From NCBI GenBank assembly GCA_022605955.1, contig JAKCOZ010000021.1, positions 13,690,161-13,754,160 of the forward strand: DNA of 64,000 nucleotides, given 5' to 3'. This stretch comes from Rallus limicola. Lineage: Eukaryota > Chordata > Aves > Gruiformes > Rallidae. This document shows, in pieces, positions 36,671-48,602 of the stretch; position 1 is the stretch's first letter; each line of letters opens with the position of its first letter. Below the pieces are notes generated by a model, which had not been told where the DNA came from, did no database searches, and saw only the letters and a program-made list of their open reading frames with translations. The position numbers and the translations under genes are program-made.

Positions 36671-38491
36671 AGAAGATAAAGGCTCTCCTCATTTACCACT
36701 TCAACTTTAAGAGAGTCTCCCTCTAGACCAAGGCTGGGAACCACACTCCTGCACGGTCACCTTCACAACCTGGTATGGACCAGCATCTTTGCAACTCTTC
36801 CAAATCCTTAGGCAGAGAATTTTTATTTTATTTTGTTTTCCTGGAAACTAGAACCTAGACCTTCACAGTAGTTTCCAGAGGTAATTCACTGGGCTGGTTT
36901 CAGTGCTTTTGTGCATGCACTGAACTAAACAGCACAAAGCAATGCTCTCCACAGATGAAAGAAGGTGAAATGCCTCTGTGCTCTCTCATCGCGTGGAGGA
37001 GCAGGTTCCTCCAGAATAATGCAGGCAGCATTCAGCACCTGCTTCACTAACACAGAACAGGCTTCCAAATCCCCTGCAGATTTTTTGCTTAACATTTGAT
37101 ACCCGTTTTTCACATCCAATTATTAATCTGCATATACTGAATTCTTTGGTTTCTGCAGAACTGCCTGATTATTTAAGCCCTGAAATAAGAAGGCAGAAAA
37201 TGAGAGAGAAAATGAAGATCTGATTCCCAGATGGATGCTAAAACTGGGAGGGAGGTGGGGGCACAGCCTAAGTCATTATAATTCAGGATTTATTTCTTGT
37301 ACTGCAGCCTTACTAAACAAACATTTGGATCAGAAGAGGCAGGGTAGTTTGGGATTTAGTAGTTATTTCCGTGAATGACCCTGATTTATTCCAAGTTCTC
37401 GACACTAAAGCCTCGTATTTCAAGGTCTTCCCCATCCTCTGTTATTCAGGACTGTTGCCATCATTTTATATTTCAGCCCTGGGAAGAAGAACCATACTTT
37501 AACAAACATATCACTACTGATACAATGGAGCGCCTTTTCCTTTTAATGCCCCCAGTACATGTTAAAGGCATTCCAAAAAATACTAAAAGTGAAGAAGTCT
37601 ACAAAAAATATCTGAGAAATCTGTTTGTAAAAGGGCATTTCTATGGGGTAACCTCAGGTTCTTCTAGGCAAGAGACAAACACCTTCATAGAAATGTTTGT
37701 GGCACAAGTATCTTTTCACTAATGCACTTTGAATTTTCACACACAACCAAACAAGTTCATTCCTCTTTTACAAATCTTCCCATTCTCTAATAAGGAATCA
37801 GACCCTGAAAAGGTCAGAAGCAGTACCAGCAGATTAGTAGGTGCTTCCACTGATTGCAACTGGGTTATGCAAAACACATCTCATTTCCTTTGAGCTCTCA
37901 AGCCAAGGTTTGAATACAGAGAGTGAGCAAATATAGAAGCACAGCTGCTTTAAGCTTCCTCCGATCCTCACTCATAATACATAAGTGGTGCTCCTGCACC
38001 AAACTGCTCTGCGATCAAAACCAGCTGATCCTGAGTTTATCAGAACGCTACTGTTTAAATTGCACTTGAGGTTTTTTTACATTTTCCCCCAGTATATTTA
38101 TACGGGGGTCCTTGTAAATCTGATCAAATGCTGGAGCAGCTACAGCGACTGAGTGTTGCTAATGTTTGCCTTCACAATTTTTTCTGATGCTCTCCGGTGC
38201 CTCGTGTGGCCACTGGGGATGACTGCCATCATCTCAGCACCGTTTTCTTTCCTTATTTCAGTGCATCAGAAACAGGCACATCTAACACTCTTCTTGAGCA
38301 TATCCCAGAGTACATGGCACTCATTAAAAGTCAAATTAAATAAGACAACATAAATTACAAAGCAAGGTAAATAAAATAATTCCTTAAGACTTGATTTAAA
38401 TACATTCAACAACTCAAAAAAACCCACTCCAATTCAATTAATTCAATTGCTTTATCTTACCAGAAAAATTAAAAAAAAATAATAGTCAGAG
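36671..38491. other. non-coding single-copy DNA
   Basis: The frame at 37375-37722 (115 codons, K/F/Y-rich) has no recognisable domain and a non-consensus start. Nothing else was found before the CR1 copy. An A-run at about 38471-38479 lies just outside the CR1 3' end. Confidence 0.5.
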
Positions 38492-38872
38492 TCATAGAAT
38501 GTGTTGAGTTGGAAGGGACCTTTAGAGATCATCTAGCCAACCCCCTGCAGTAAGCAAGGACATCTTCCCTAGAGCAGGTCATTCAGAGTCCCATCAAGCC
38601 TGACCTTGAATGTCTCCAGGTCTGAGGCCTCCACTAAGTCTCTGGGCAATCTGTTCCAGTGACCCACCACCCTCATAGTGAAGACTTTTTTTTCCTAATA
38701 TCCAACCTAAATCTGCCCTTTTCAAGTTTAAAACCAACACCCCTCATCCTATTGCTCCATGCCCTCATGAACAGTTCTTCCCCAGCTTTCTTACAGGCAA
38801 CTTTCAGGTACTAGAAGGCCACTACGAGGTCCCCCCAGAGCCTTCACTTCTCCAAGCTGAACAAGCCCAACA
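38492..38872 (-). mobile_element. CR1 LINE, 5'-truncated 3' end
   Basis: Read on the plus strand, the copy begins TCATAGAAT and 'gttgagttggaagggacc...gatcatctagcc', which is the reverse complement of a CR1 3' terminus. It continues through CCTGACCTTGAATG, CTGGGCAATCTGTTCCAGTG, TTCCTAATATCCAACCTAAA and 'ccctcatcctattgctccatg' to 'ctccaagctgaacaagccc'. About 380 bp remain of a roughly 4.5-kb element. CR1 typically inserts as short 3' pieces and usually lacks clear target-site duplications, and none is seen here. The copy is diverged, with small indels, and inactive. Confidence 0.95.
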
Positions 38873-41072
38873 CACAATGGGTGTGAAGACATGACTAGCT
38901 AGTTGGCATGTAAAATAACACACTAATTTCACCTTGAGTAGTTTCAGGCTGCATACAGCCAGCTTAATTCATAGAAAAGATGATAATTTTTAGTTCTGAG
39001 TTTTAGAAACTGTGCTACCAACAGCTTAGCAACTCTGAAATGAGTGTCTAAGATTAGCTGCCAGTCTCCTAACCTGCCTGGTTGCCCACGGACCCAGCTC
39101 ACGACAAGTCCATCGTCCATCTACCCCATGGGTGTGAGCTGCTCTCTTCTGCAGAAGGAGCGCTGGAGAGATTTCCTACTGGCCTCATGGTAATTTCTGA
39201 TTTCATCATCATCTGTGTTCAATAGAAAAGCACCTACCATGTTTACGATCACATCATTAAATTCCAGTTCAACTAATGGTGCTTGGAAGCTGTTCAGGCA
39301 GCAGTTGTAGAAAACCTTGTTATGATTGTAGACCCGCTTTAGCTCACAGGAAACTTCAGTGATAACATCATCTGCCACAGATAGATAGTAGGGTTTTCTG
39401 GTGGAAGCATGTGTCTTTTCAAGACCATCGGGAAAAATTTAGAGGTGTTTTTAAGTGTGCAGTGATTGTGCACTCTGTTACTCCACTTCACTAAGTGTGT
39501 GCAGTTCACCTTACCTGGGAGAGGCAACAAGCAGAGATGTTAAATTGTTCTCCTTGAACTTACAAACCTTCCAAAGAACACTTCTACACATAAAGAGCTT
39601 TGCTCCAGCTGAAATGGCTCTGCTTATCCACGTTAAGCCTGCCATGTAGGAGACCATTTCCTCTTATTTTCCACCCATAAAAAGTAAAATTTTTTTTTAA
39701 AGAAAAAAAAAAGAAACCTTTTTCTTGAGTGGTTGCAGGTCACTCTGGATCAGTGAGGTTTAACTTTAGTGTGTTGTGATGAAATATTAATACTGAGTCA
39801 GTGTGTTTATTTCTTCAAGCGTCTGGAGCCGCTGAGTGTTTATGCCCTGAGATTAGCAGGAAGTGTGCCCATGCATAGCAGCCCCGTACTTAGAAAGTCC
39901 GAGATTTCAACATTTGAAGACTGTCCACAGCAAATCAGCTGCATCGGATTGTGTGTCAGTTCTGCTGTGAGACAGAAGTTGTTCCCACGAGATTTCAACC
40001 CCATAACGAACCAAGAGATTGTCAGGTTAATAACAACTTTAGAAAGGCATGTCTCAGCATCGTCATTCCCACTGCAAAGTATTCAGACTTATCTGGAGCA
40101 AGCAAAATTAGACCATAAGCTTACCACCAGCAGCTGAAATTGTAAGAGGGTCCCAATTTATTCTTTGTGACAGCAAATAGCCTCTGGTCAGGTATAGCTT
40201 GCTTTATGTTTCAGCAGTTAAGGCGTTACCTGTTCAAAAGACAAGAGAGACATTCGGTTCTCTGGGTTTTGAAGGAAATACATGAACACATTGTACTGTA
40301 AATGGGCACCGTTCGATGGGTTATAGAGGGCTTCCAGGGCACCTCCTGTAAGACACAGCAACTTTAAAACTCAGAGAGGTGGGGCTGGGAGAATTGTTTG
40401 CACAGAAGGCCGGGACGCCTCGAGTTGAACAAGTGCCAGGAAATCTATAGCCTCTCTCAAACCCAGCCTGCACCAGTTCACTCCATAAACACACAGGACA
40501 GGAAGCCACTTGCCTTTCACATTTGAAAGGTTAGAAGTGTCCTAAAGGAAGGGCAAGCGTAGGAGCAAAGGCAAACGTAGAGGAAAAAGGATACTGCAAC
40601 GTCCTGCCCCAGTTTCAACGTCTGTTTGGGGGCAGATCCACTTCCCCTGTTCCTACAACAAGTGGAAACAGGATTTGTATTTTGGCTGAGTGTCTCTCTC
40701 ATGTGTCATTTGCATGGAGCCATCTCAAAGTTAGTCTTTTAAGGCGGGTGTTTCTCCAAATAGATGAGTCACAAAACCGAGGTCCTGGCCCCATGGCAAT
40801 GTTCAGCCTAGACAGATTTCCTTGCTACAGTTTTCAGTCCGGCACTGACAATTAGTGCCAAAGCTGCTAGAGCTGCTTGGAAGCAAAGAAGAGCTACCAG
40901 CCCAGCTTGGCTCTGCTGTACAGGAGGCGATGCAGTACAGTGCATTACAGCTTACTACGCAGCACAATTTCCCTGCAAACAGTAGCCCAGGGTGCCTTTC
41001 AGAGTGAAATGCAAAATGTTAGCATGGTGAGAGAAGAGTTACCAGACACAAGGATCCTTGTGGGACATAAGG
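38873..41072. other. non-coding DNA; frames not recognised
   Basis: Minus-strand frame 39121-39378 (85 codons) and plus-strand frame 39769-40137 (122 codons) look protein-like in composition but match no family I know. Neither has clear splice signals or a matching neighbour exon. Poly-A/T-rich simple sequence lies at about 39689-39722. Confidence 0.45.
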
Positions 41073-41094
41073 AATCTCTGCATGTGCAGAGATT
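41073..41094. repeat. 22-bp inverted repeat, 10-bp arms
   Basis: Arms AATCTCTGCA and TGCAGAGATT are exact reverse complements around a 2-bp centre (TG). The site is followed directly by GATTGG. It could bind a dimeric factor or form a small cruciform. It is not part of a recognised transposon end. Confidence 0.85.
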
Positions 41095-41906
41095 GATTGG
41101 AAAAATTTACAATGCAGAAAACTATGGGGACGCTGCTCAGTATGGCTACAGAGGAGATGGCTCGACTGACAGCGATCAGAGTGGACAGAGGGAAGCCAGC
41201 ATGGGAGGGACACACAGGTGAGGCTTCTGGGGAAGGCTGAGGTTTCAGAAAGGCTCACTCTCACACAGGGAAGGATGAGGAGAGGTCAGAGTAGCAAAAT
41301 CAGCTCCCGTGCCTGTGCTCACGTTCGAGCCCAGCACATAGATGATGCGAATATGGAGTTTAAACTGGCCGAGTTTCTGTCTAGTGAGTCCTCACTGAGA
41401 TTATACAGCAGGGTTTCCTAAAATCACATAAGAGGATTCAGTACTTTATTGACTACAACCTAGTCCATATACATACTGGTGTAGAGGATTTTTAATGCTA
41501 GTCCAATTCTGTAAGAACAAAAATAATGGACATGATCAAAAAATTTATCATCTCTACTACCTTAAAGGTGTAAGTCACTAAATATTCCTTCCTAAGGAAA
41601 GGGGACAACTTCACTGGCATTAAATATACCTCAGCATATGTTAAACCCATTTATACCTGTGGTATAGAGCTGTGTAAATTTGAGAGCAGACAGAGATGCT
41701 GGTGTGGTCCTACAGAACTCCAATCATTAAAACAGCAGCACGGTCTGGTTCTGCCTTTTAATAATTCTTTTATATACCTGAAAAAGAGGAGAAAAGCAAA
41801 TATTCATTCTTCTTTAAGAACCCCTCCAAAAAGAAAGATAGGTATGTAGTCAGAAACACACACTAAGACATAATCTTGGCTTGACAAACACTTGCAGTGT
41901 AACAAG

Positions 41907-41907
<1 letters not shown>
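41095..41907. other. non-coding single-copy DNA
   Basis: Frames at 41218-41421 and nearby are short and unrecognised. Slightly raised CpG at about 41155-41340. No repeat family seen. Confidence 0.5.

Positions 41908-41937
<30 letters not shown>
41908..41937 (+). repeat. (CA)15 microsatellite
   Basis: Perfect 30-bp CA dinucleotide repeat, likely length-polymorphic between individuals. Confidence 0.98.
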
Positions 41938-41939
<2 letters not shown>

Positions 41940-42078
41940 GAGGAAAAAATAAATTAGGTAAGTCATAATAGTACTACAGTAAAACTATAAAGGAGGAGAC
42001 TGCTCCAGGCATTTGACGTGCTTCTTGGCACTTTTAATGAGAGAAAACAAAAGACTCAAAGTGCATCCTCAAGAGCTT

Positions 42079-42117
42079 ATGTGTGCGTCTGTGAGTGTGC
42101 ATGTGAATGTGTGTGTA
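42079..42117 (+). repeat. imperfect GT-rich tract
   Basis: About 39 bp of TG repeats interrupted by CG, CT and AA steps, lying 140 bp downstream of the CA microsatellite and followed by a run of six G. It is degraded simple sequence. Confidence 0.8.
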
Positions 42118-42410
42118 AGAGGGGGGAGAGGCAGTGGTGGCTCTCGAGGGGGAGGAGGATGCTGTTCACTGAGGCCCATCAGGTAGCAGTAAATCTCCAC
42201 CGTCGGGCGCACCCCGCCTTGCTCCTCACGCTACATTAGGCATGTTGTACTCCCTTTGGTTTATGGAGGGTTGTGGTGCTAAATGAGCTAGAACAAGAGC
42301 TGCAGTATCAGGGGATCTAGTGACTGTCTCCACCAAGCAGCTCCACTGCGTGAGGATTTCTCCATTTCCCTCTTCCTTGCTTAGGATTGTGCCTGGAAAG
42401 GAGTCAAACA

Positions 42411-42434
42411 CCCACCCCCCCACCCCCCACCCCC
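42411..42434 (-). repeat. C-rich tract; minus strand is a strong G-quadruplex motif
   Basis: The plus strand reads C3-A-C7-A-C6-A-C5, so the minus strand has four G runs (5, 6, 7 and 3) separated by single T loops. Single-nucleotide loops give the most stable parallel G-quadruplexes, and the C strand is a candidate i-motif. No promoter or CpG island is recognised beside it. Confidence 0.9.
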
Positions 42435-45400
42435 GAATCCTGTAAGTGATTTATGCACACACCAAGTTTCTGGTTCTGCATTCTGCATTCCAGGCTCTGG
42501 GAAAGGTGTCATTTATCTCGACAGTCACTACAATGCAGTTTTGTGGCTTCTTTCTTAGGCTGTTAGCCTCTACTTTGCAGAGAAGCAGAGCATTTACAAT
42601 TTCCTACCGAATCACTGTGGGATGGATGGGGCCCTTGGTGGCATTCACTGGGAAAGCAGAAATACGGACCAGCATACCTTAAACCCCTGCGTTGGAGTGT
42701 CACACTCAGAGCTGCTGCTGCCTTTTGGCATTCTCAGTCCCTCCTGGAACCACCTTTCATCCTCTCTCTCCCTCACTATCCTTCAGTTGCCTCCTGACCT
42801 TTCAAGTATTTAAAATTGATTCATTTTCCTTTTTTATTATCTTTAACCAACAGCCACAGCTCAGGCCGCCCCTGTATTATTTTCATGCCATAAAAGATCA
42901 AGAGCAAGCTCTGCGCAAACACCTAGGCCATGCAGGAATACAGGTGGGCAAAAATCCAAAACCCAGTCGTTTGTCAGCCATTCATAACTTCTCAAAATAT
43001 GTTTTCATCTCACTTTGGGGCAAAAAAAAAAAAATCAAAAAGTTTTAATGGAAAAAAGAAACGAGATGGGATGTTAGCATAAAGCAGCAGTCCGTGTTTT
43101 TTCAATATACTGAATGTGGATTCTAGTTCCTTCTGGAAACTAAAGATGCAGCTTCAACCTTTGCTTTTCAGAGCGCCCCAATATGGGACTCTAATCTGGC
43201 TGAGAACTGCTGAACTCTAACTAGAATGATGTACACTTCAACAATCACACCACCACATGCATTAGGGAACGGATACTGGCAGTGACAAAAGACACAGACA
43301 GTAAGAAAACACAACCTGAACTAGCTCTACAGGAAGATGGGTTTACTATAAACAACTGCATCTCAGAGAATGCAATGTGGTTTTGTCAAAATCTAACTAA
43401 TGCAAAGCTCTGGATGAAGAGCAAATAGAAAGTTAGCAGATGGAAAATAAATATTTTGCTGCCATTGACTCCAAGATCTTGAACACCACATGCAGTTCTA
43501 GTTGCCTCAAGAGTAAATGGAACAGCAGGATGAGAAAAAGCACAACAGAAAAAGGAACGAGTGGGACAGAGATATACCAGATGGACTAGATAAAGAGACT
43601 TCTAGGAAAGAGGGATGGTTAAGGAGGGATTAAAATAGAGACCTGCAAAAGCAGACATCGGTAAGAACTAGAAGACCATGACACATATGAGGACAGTCAT
43701 TAGTTCACTGATTCTAATCAAGCAAGAACTAAGGATTACCCAAAGCAGACAAAAGGCTGCAAGCAAGATCAGAACAGATCTTTTCATCCTATATGCATTT
43801 AAAGTGACAATATAGAGTTTCATGAGGAAAGGTTGGCCCACATGGACAGCACCCAGTATCTACTGGGAGCCTGGCGTCATCGACTGCAATTGTGGTCTTA
43901 CTGCAGGAGAGGGAGCATCTATCTTGAATGTCACAGGCTTTTGCAGCAATGTTAGGTGTAGCTGCACAACTAATGTAACCAAACATACCAGAAACCAGTC
44001 ATGTGCCTCCCTAAACATGAACAGGCACCCTCAGACATGCAGTAGAAAGTCAGTTTGACTACAGAAGGTTTTAGCCTGTATGCCCCCCTTTACTGGAAAG
44101 TGCCAGGACCTTCCCTTGCTCAGCACAGACTTTTTCGAGCAGGATGTTTGTGGGACACGTGTGACTTGATATCTAGAAAGCCAAGCTGCTAACCAACACC
44201 ACCACCATCGCAGACTTAACATAAATTTACATATATCAGAATTCACTATTTCAGGAATGAAAGAAAAACACCAATCACCTACCCCAACTCCAATATGAAA
44301 CCAGTTGTGTGGATGCTAGGAAGGAAAACAGGAAAAACATTTCATTGTCACCCTAATACCCTGTAAAGTTATTATGGTTTGGATTCAGTTTGTTTTGTTT
44401 TAAAATAATCCAAAGGCCTTGGATGGAGAAAAGCATCACAGACATTTAGTTTGAGTTTCTTCCCACTCTCACAACGCCATTTGTTCATAGGAAAAAAAAG
44501 CCCAATTCTCTACAAATATCCAACTTACTGCATATCCTGATAGCTATAATCACCCATATGGAGGGCATTACGATAGCCCACCAGGACAAAAATAAGGAAA
44601 ATGGTTTAGAGGCAATGCTTAGCAGAACATATAGCATCCCACCCTCTTGCTTCCTGACCATCTTGGTAAGAAACTATTTGCTTGATTGCTTTAAGAAGTT
44701 CTTGGCCATACCTCATTTAACTTATTTTCCAGATCAATCAGGTCAAGTCCCTGAAAAATCCCCTCAGGTTGCCTTTTTAAACACTGACTTGTTGCCTTTT
44801 AAGCAAACAAAATAGAAGTTTCCTTTTCAGCTGGCATGAGCTGGAGTCCAGATGCAGGGCTCCAACCCAAAAACAGCATTCAGCAAAGGACCCACATACC
44901 AAGCAGGATGACTGATTTTTGCCTGCACTTCCCCTCCCCTTTTTTTCCTGCCTTGGGAAATATTTGGGATGCACAAGTAGACAGCCTTTTTTAGACATCG
45001 CCTGCTTCTAGGAAGAAAGGAGTGGGTGAATGGATACAATAGGCCCAGAAAGTAGAGCTGTTTAATCAAAACCAGTCACGAACAAAAGAAAGCCAAGGAG
45101 CCCAGGAGGATAATTATATTTCACACATCAATTAACATTCTTTCACTGCCACTTAAGAAATCCCATTTAATTGCCCTGCCTAAGTCCTGATTGTATAAGA
45201 TGTCGTACAGAAGGTGAATTGGCTACAGTGGAGGGTGCCACGTTATAGAAAGCATACAAAGCTGTATCAGTAGGATGTCTGTCTTTCTGGTGAGTTAACC
45301 CTGCCTGTGTGCTTCCACGGGTAGCACTAAAGTGTACTCAGCCTCAACAGGATCACAGGCAGTGATACAAAACCTACTCTCAGCCACCCTACAGTACTTA

Positions 45401-48253
45401 ACAGCATCAGCTCTTCATATTCGTATCACAATCGGAGCTAAAGGTTTCAAGAGACCTGTGTAAACAAGACACTTTCTCCCCAGTAATCTTGTGGGCAAGG
45501 AAAAGGAAGCATGCTTTCACTAAAGGCAGGGAACTCATCCTTTGATGGATTGAATGATTTTGTGAAGCAAGGTGCTGAGAGAAGTGCTAGGACATGGCTT
45601 CAGATCTTCAGATCTCGGTTTCTTAATATCAGATACTTTTCTTTCACTTGGGAGTTCTAAATAATACAGTAACAGAAAAAAGTCATCAAGATTCTGATAT
45701 CCTTTTTCCATTTAAAGAAGGAGGAATTTGGGAAAAACTCAATATACCTAGGATTTTGCAAATATAAAAACATTTTTCCAATATATACATTTTAAAAAAA
45801 AGGGAAGAAAAAAAGGTTAAAAGCTAAACAAACTGTTTCTACTGAAAAAGCTGCAAAAAATAAATCCAAAATACTTTTATGGATATTTATCAGAACATAG
45901 TTAAACATTACATGAGTGGGGAGTCAACGAGTATCCTCAGCCGGTCCCCTGGGTCACACCACAGGCTTCCTCAGCAGTGAAACAGACCCAAACGTTTAAT
46001 TCCATTACACAACACCTCACTTCTTCTGGGGAAAATTGTGTAGTACTGCTTTTTAATAACAAACTACATTTTTCAGGGGCCATCCTGAAATCCCCTCCAT
46101 GCAGCTCTTCCTGTGGGAGCACAGACCACCTCCACACCACAAACCAGTGACACAGCTCACACACCACCGACTACAGCTGGGATCCATCCTATTTGCCATT
46201 TCATCCTTTGCCTAAATTCTGACCAAAAAAAGACTTTGGCTGTGTAATTGTATCTTATGGGGCACTTATACATGAATAAGGGTGTTGATTTGACATCCAT
46301 CTCCTACTTCTTCCATCTTCGTAACCAATTGTGCCAACAAAACTTTTATATTTAGAATAAGTCTTAAATTCTGACTGGGTAATATACAGCATTTAATAAA
46401 TTCAAAGCACACTAACACCAGGATGTCTAGAGAATTACAGATTTTAATCCAGCCATCGAAAATAATAATTTTTAAGAGTTTTACAGGAAAAATAAGTTAA
46501 TTCTCCATTTAATAAGGATAATGTGAACTGAACTGCTCACTGGGTCTTTATTGGGTGCTGTAGATCTGATAAAGGAAAGCCATATTAAAGATACAGCATG
46601 TTTTTTTTCAAGTCCTGTGATTTTCTCTGTCACTAAGAAGTAACAGATTTTATTGCACAAAATAGTTACAAATATATGGATTGTGACAGCCACCAAGAAA
46701 TGAACAAACAGGAAATCACAAAGATTTTTTCCTGTTCTTTGAAGCAGAAAAACTTCTTTTCACCTAAAAAAAACTCCAACCCAAAATGAAATAGATTTAA
46801 ATTAAGTGAAAACACTACTACTTTTTTTGATTAATTGCATGATCCTTTCACAAAGTATTTGACTCCTTAGGCAGTCTTGCCATATGGACTTAAAAGTCTC
46901 CACGGATGGACTGCAGCTCCACCATAGATCTGGTTATAATCAGCTCTCTGTGCTGAGTGCCTACAGAACTAGCTGCTTATGGAGAGAAACTTTGGAGCTT
47001 CTGATTGAGTTTTTCTATGTATATAACTTTAATTATAAGTAAATTTTAATGGCTATTTTAAAATAGGAATTAGAATAATTTCTAATTTCTTACTAACATA
47101 ATTCCATGTCATTTTTTATAACTAAGGGGTGGGGTTTTTAAACCAAACAAAAGGCAGATTTTAAGTTTATAAAACACCTTCAGAGCAGAGACATTATAAA
47201 ATTTAATTCTTCAGCTAAAGAAAATACAGTGTCTCTGTTTTGTCCATGAGGAATGTGACACAGAGGATAAATCTGTTATACAAAGCCCCCCACCCTTTTT
47301 TTTTTTTAATAAGAGTTGAATTATAAGGAAGAAGTTTTTTGCTTCCCATCCAGCATTTACTCCATGGATTCATGATGCCTTTCCAAGCTTCATAAACTTT
47401 CCCTACGCAGTGCAAATCTGTTGAATAGAATATAATCTCCTTGTTGCCAGCTGGCTCTCTTCTTGAGGTTAAATCATGCTGGGTTTCCTGCTGCATTTCA
47501 AGAGTTAACACACACATAAGGCCTTGTCTCTGAACCCTCACATCTTCCCATACAGCTACTGGGGAGGAGTGAAGGTCAGAAGGTAAGACAGAAAAGGCAA
47601 AGACATGTGAAGTGGCATGTCCCTGGGCTGGTGATGCTGGAAGACATCATGGTTAGGGCAAAAGAATCCAGAACAAAGCACTATGTGAAATTTGGGGGAG
47701 GCTGTTACCACCACAGTGCCCATATGGGAGAAGGCAAAGTGTGAGGACCCTTGAAACAGCACCTGTCCCAGGCTGTATCCAACTGCAGGAACCTGCAACA
47801 AGGAGGCATCCGGCAACTATGCCCTCTACCCTCCACAAAATGCAGTCCTAGACACTCCTGGGCATCAGAATGGCTTTCAGTTCCACAGTCATCCTGCCAC
47901 ACTCTGTAGCCACAGTAACAACAGGTCTGGCTATCTCAGCTCTACATTTAAGTATCCAGATCCCTTCAGAATCTGAACTATTTGCTGCAGTGGCTGGTAT
48001 CCTGAAGTCAGTAAGAACCAAGCTCATGTTTAATGTTGACTGTTACCTGAAGGTTTTTGAAGAAGAGAGAGAGGCTTTAGATGCAATTTAAAGCTTAATC
48101 ACTGGAGTAAACTAAAGCAAGAGATTAACTTTTGTCTTCACTAATAAGGGTGAATTAAAATAGAAGATAGGTCTACCACTGTGTTCTTGTTTTACTGGAC
48201 AAACACCAGCGTTAAGGGGATTAGAAAGATAGATAGAATAGACAGAATGTTAG
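42435..48253. other. non-coding single-copy DNA, about 5.8 kb
   Basis: No exon, RNA gene or dated transposon identified. Frames on both strands at 42622-43048, 43789-44246, 44777-45069, 47215-47541 and 47556-47902 overlap each other and are not recognisable. A-rich or T-rich runs occur near 43022-43033, 45792-45812 and 47297-47309. Confidence 0.5.
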
Positions 48254-48277
48254 ATAGTATCTATATATAGATACTAT
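48254..48277. repeat. 24-bp perfect palindrome
   Basis: ATAGTATCTATA is followed immediately by its exact reverse complement with no spacer. It sits just downstream of GATA-rich repeats (GATAGATAGA at about 48227-48236), so it may have arisen by inverted slippage of a GATA/TATC microsatellite. It could extrude a cruciform. Confidence 0.95.
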
Positions 48278-48533
48278 ACCATTAAAACTTATGTTCATGT
48301 ACAGTCAGTGTTTCTGTAGATTTTTTTTTACATCTGCAAGTTCCTCCCCGAGACACGCAACTCCGTGTCTTACCCTATACTCCCCCACCCTTCCTAGTCA
48401 CAAGCCTTGTTACTGTTATTTCTGGAAACAGACTGCAAAGGAAAAAATGGAAGTAAATGTTTTGTGAGCACAAAATCATATCGTGCAAGGCTCAGGCAAG
48501 ATTAGTGCTGGCAGAAAAAGAATGCAGTTTGTT
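48278..48533. other. non-coding DNA
   Basis: Nothing recognised apart from a T9 run near 48320. Confidence 0.5.
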
Positions 48534-48602
48534 TCATATAATCATTAAATACCCTGAGTTGGAAGAGACCCATAAGGATCATCTAGTCCAACTCCTTTGT
48601 TT
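48534..48602 (-). mobile_element. CR1 LINE, very short 3' fragment
   Basis: The plus strand reads TCATATAATCATTAAATACC, then CTGAGTTGGAAGAGACCC and GGATCATCTAGTCCAACTCC. This is the reverse complement of a CR1 3' terminus of the 'gagttggaagggacccacaaggatcat' type, with a mutated terminal octamer. Only about 70 bp survive. Confidence 0.9.

Noticed and set aside
39121..40137. Minus frame 39121-39378 and plus frame 39769-40137 as possible exons
   Set aside because: Protein-like in texture but no family match, no convincing splice acceptor/donor pair, and opposite orientations; not reported as genes.
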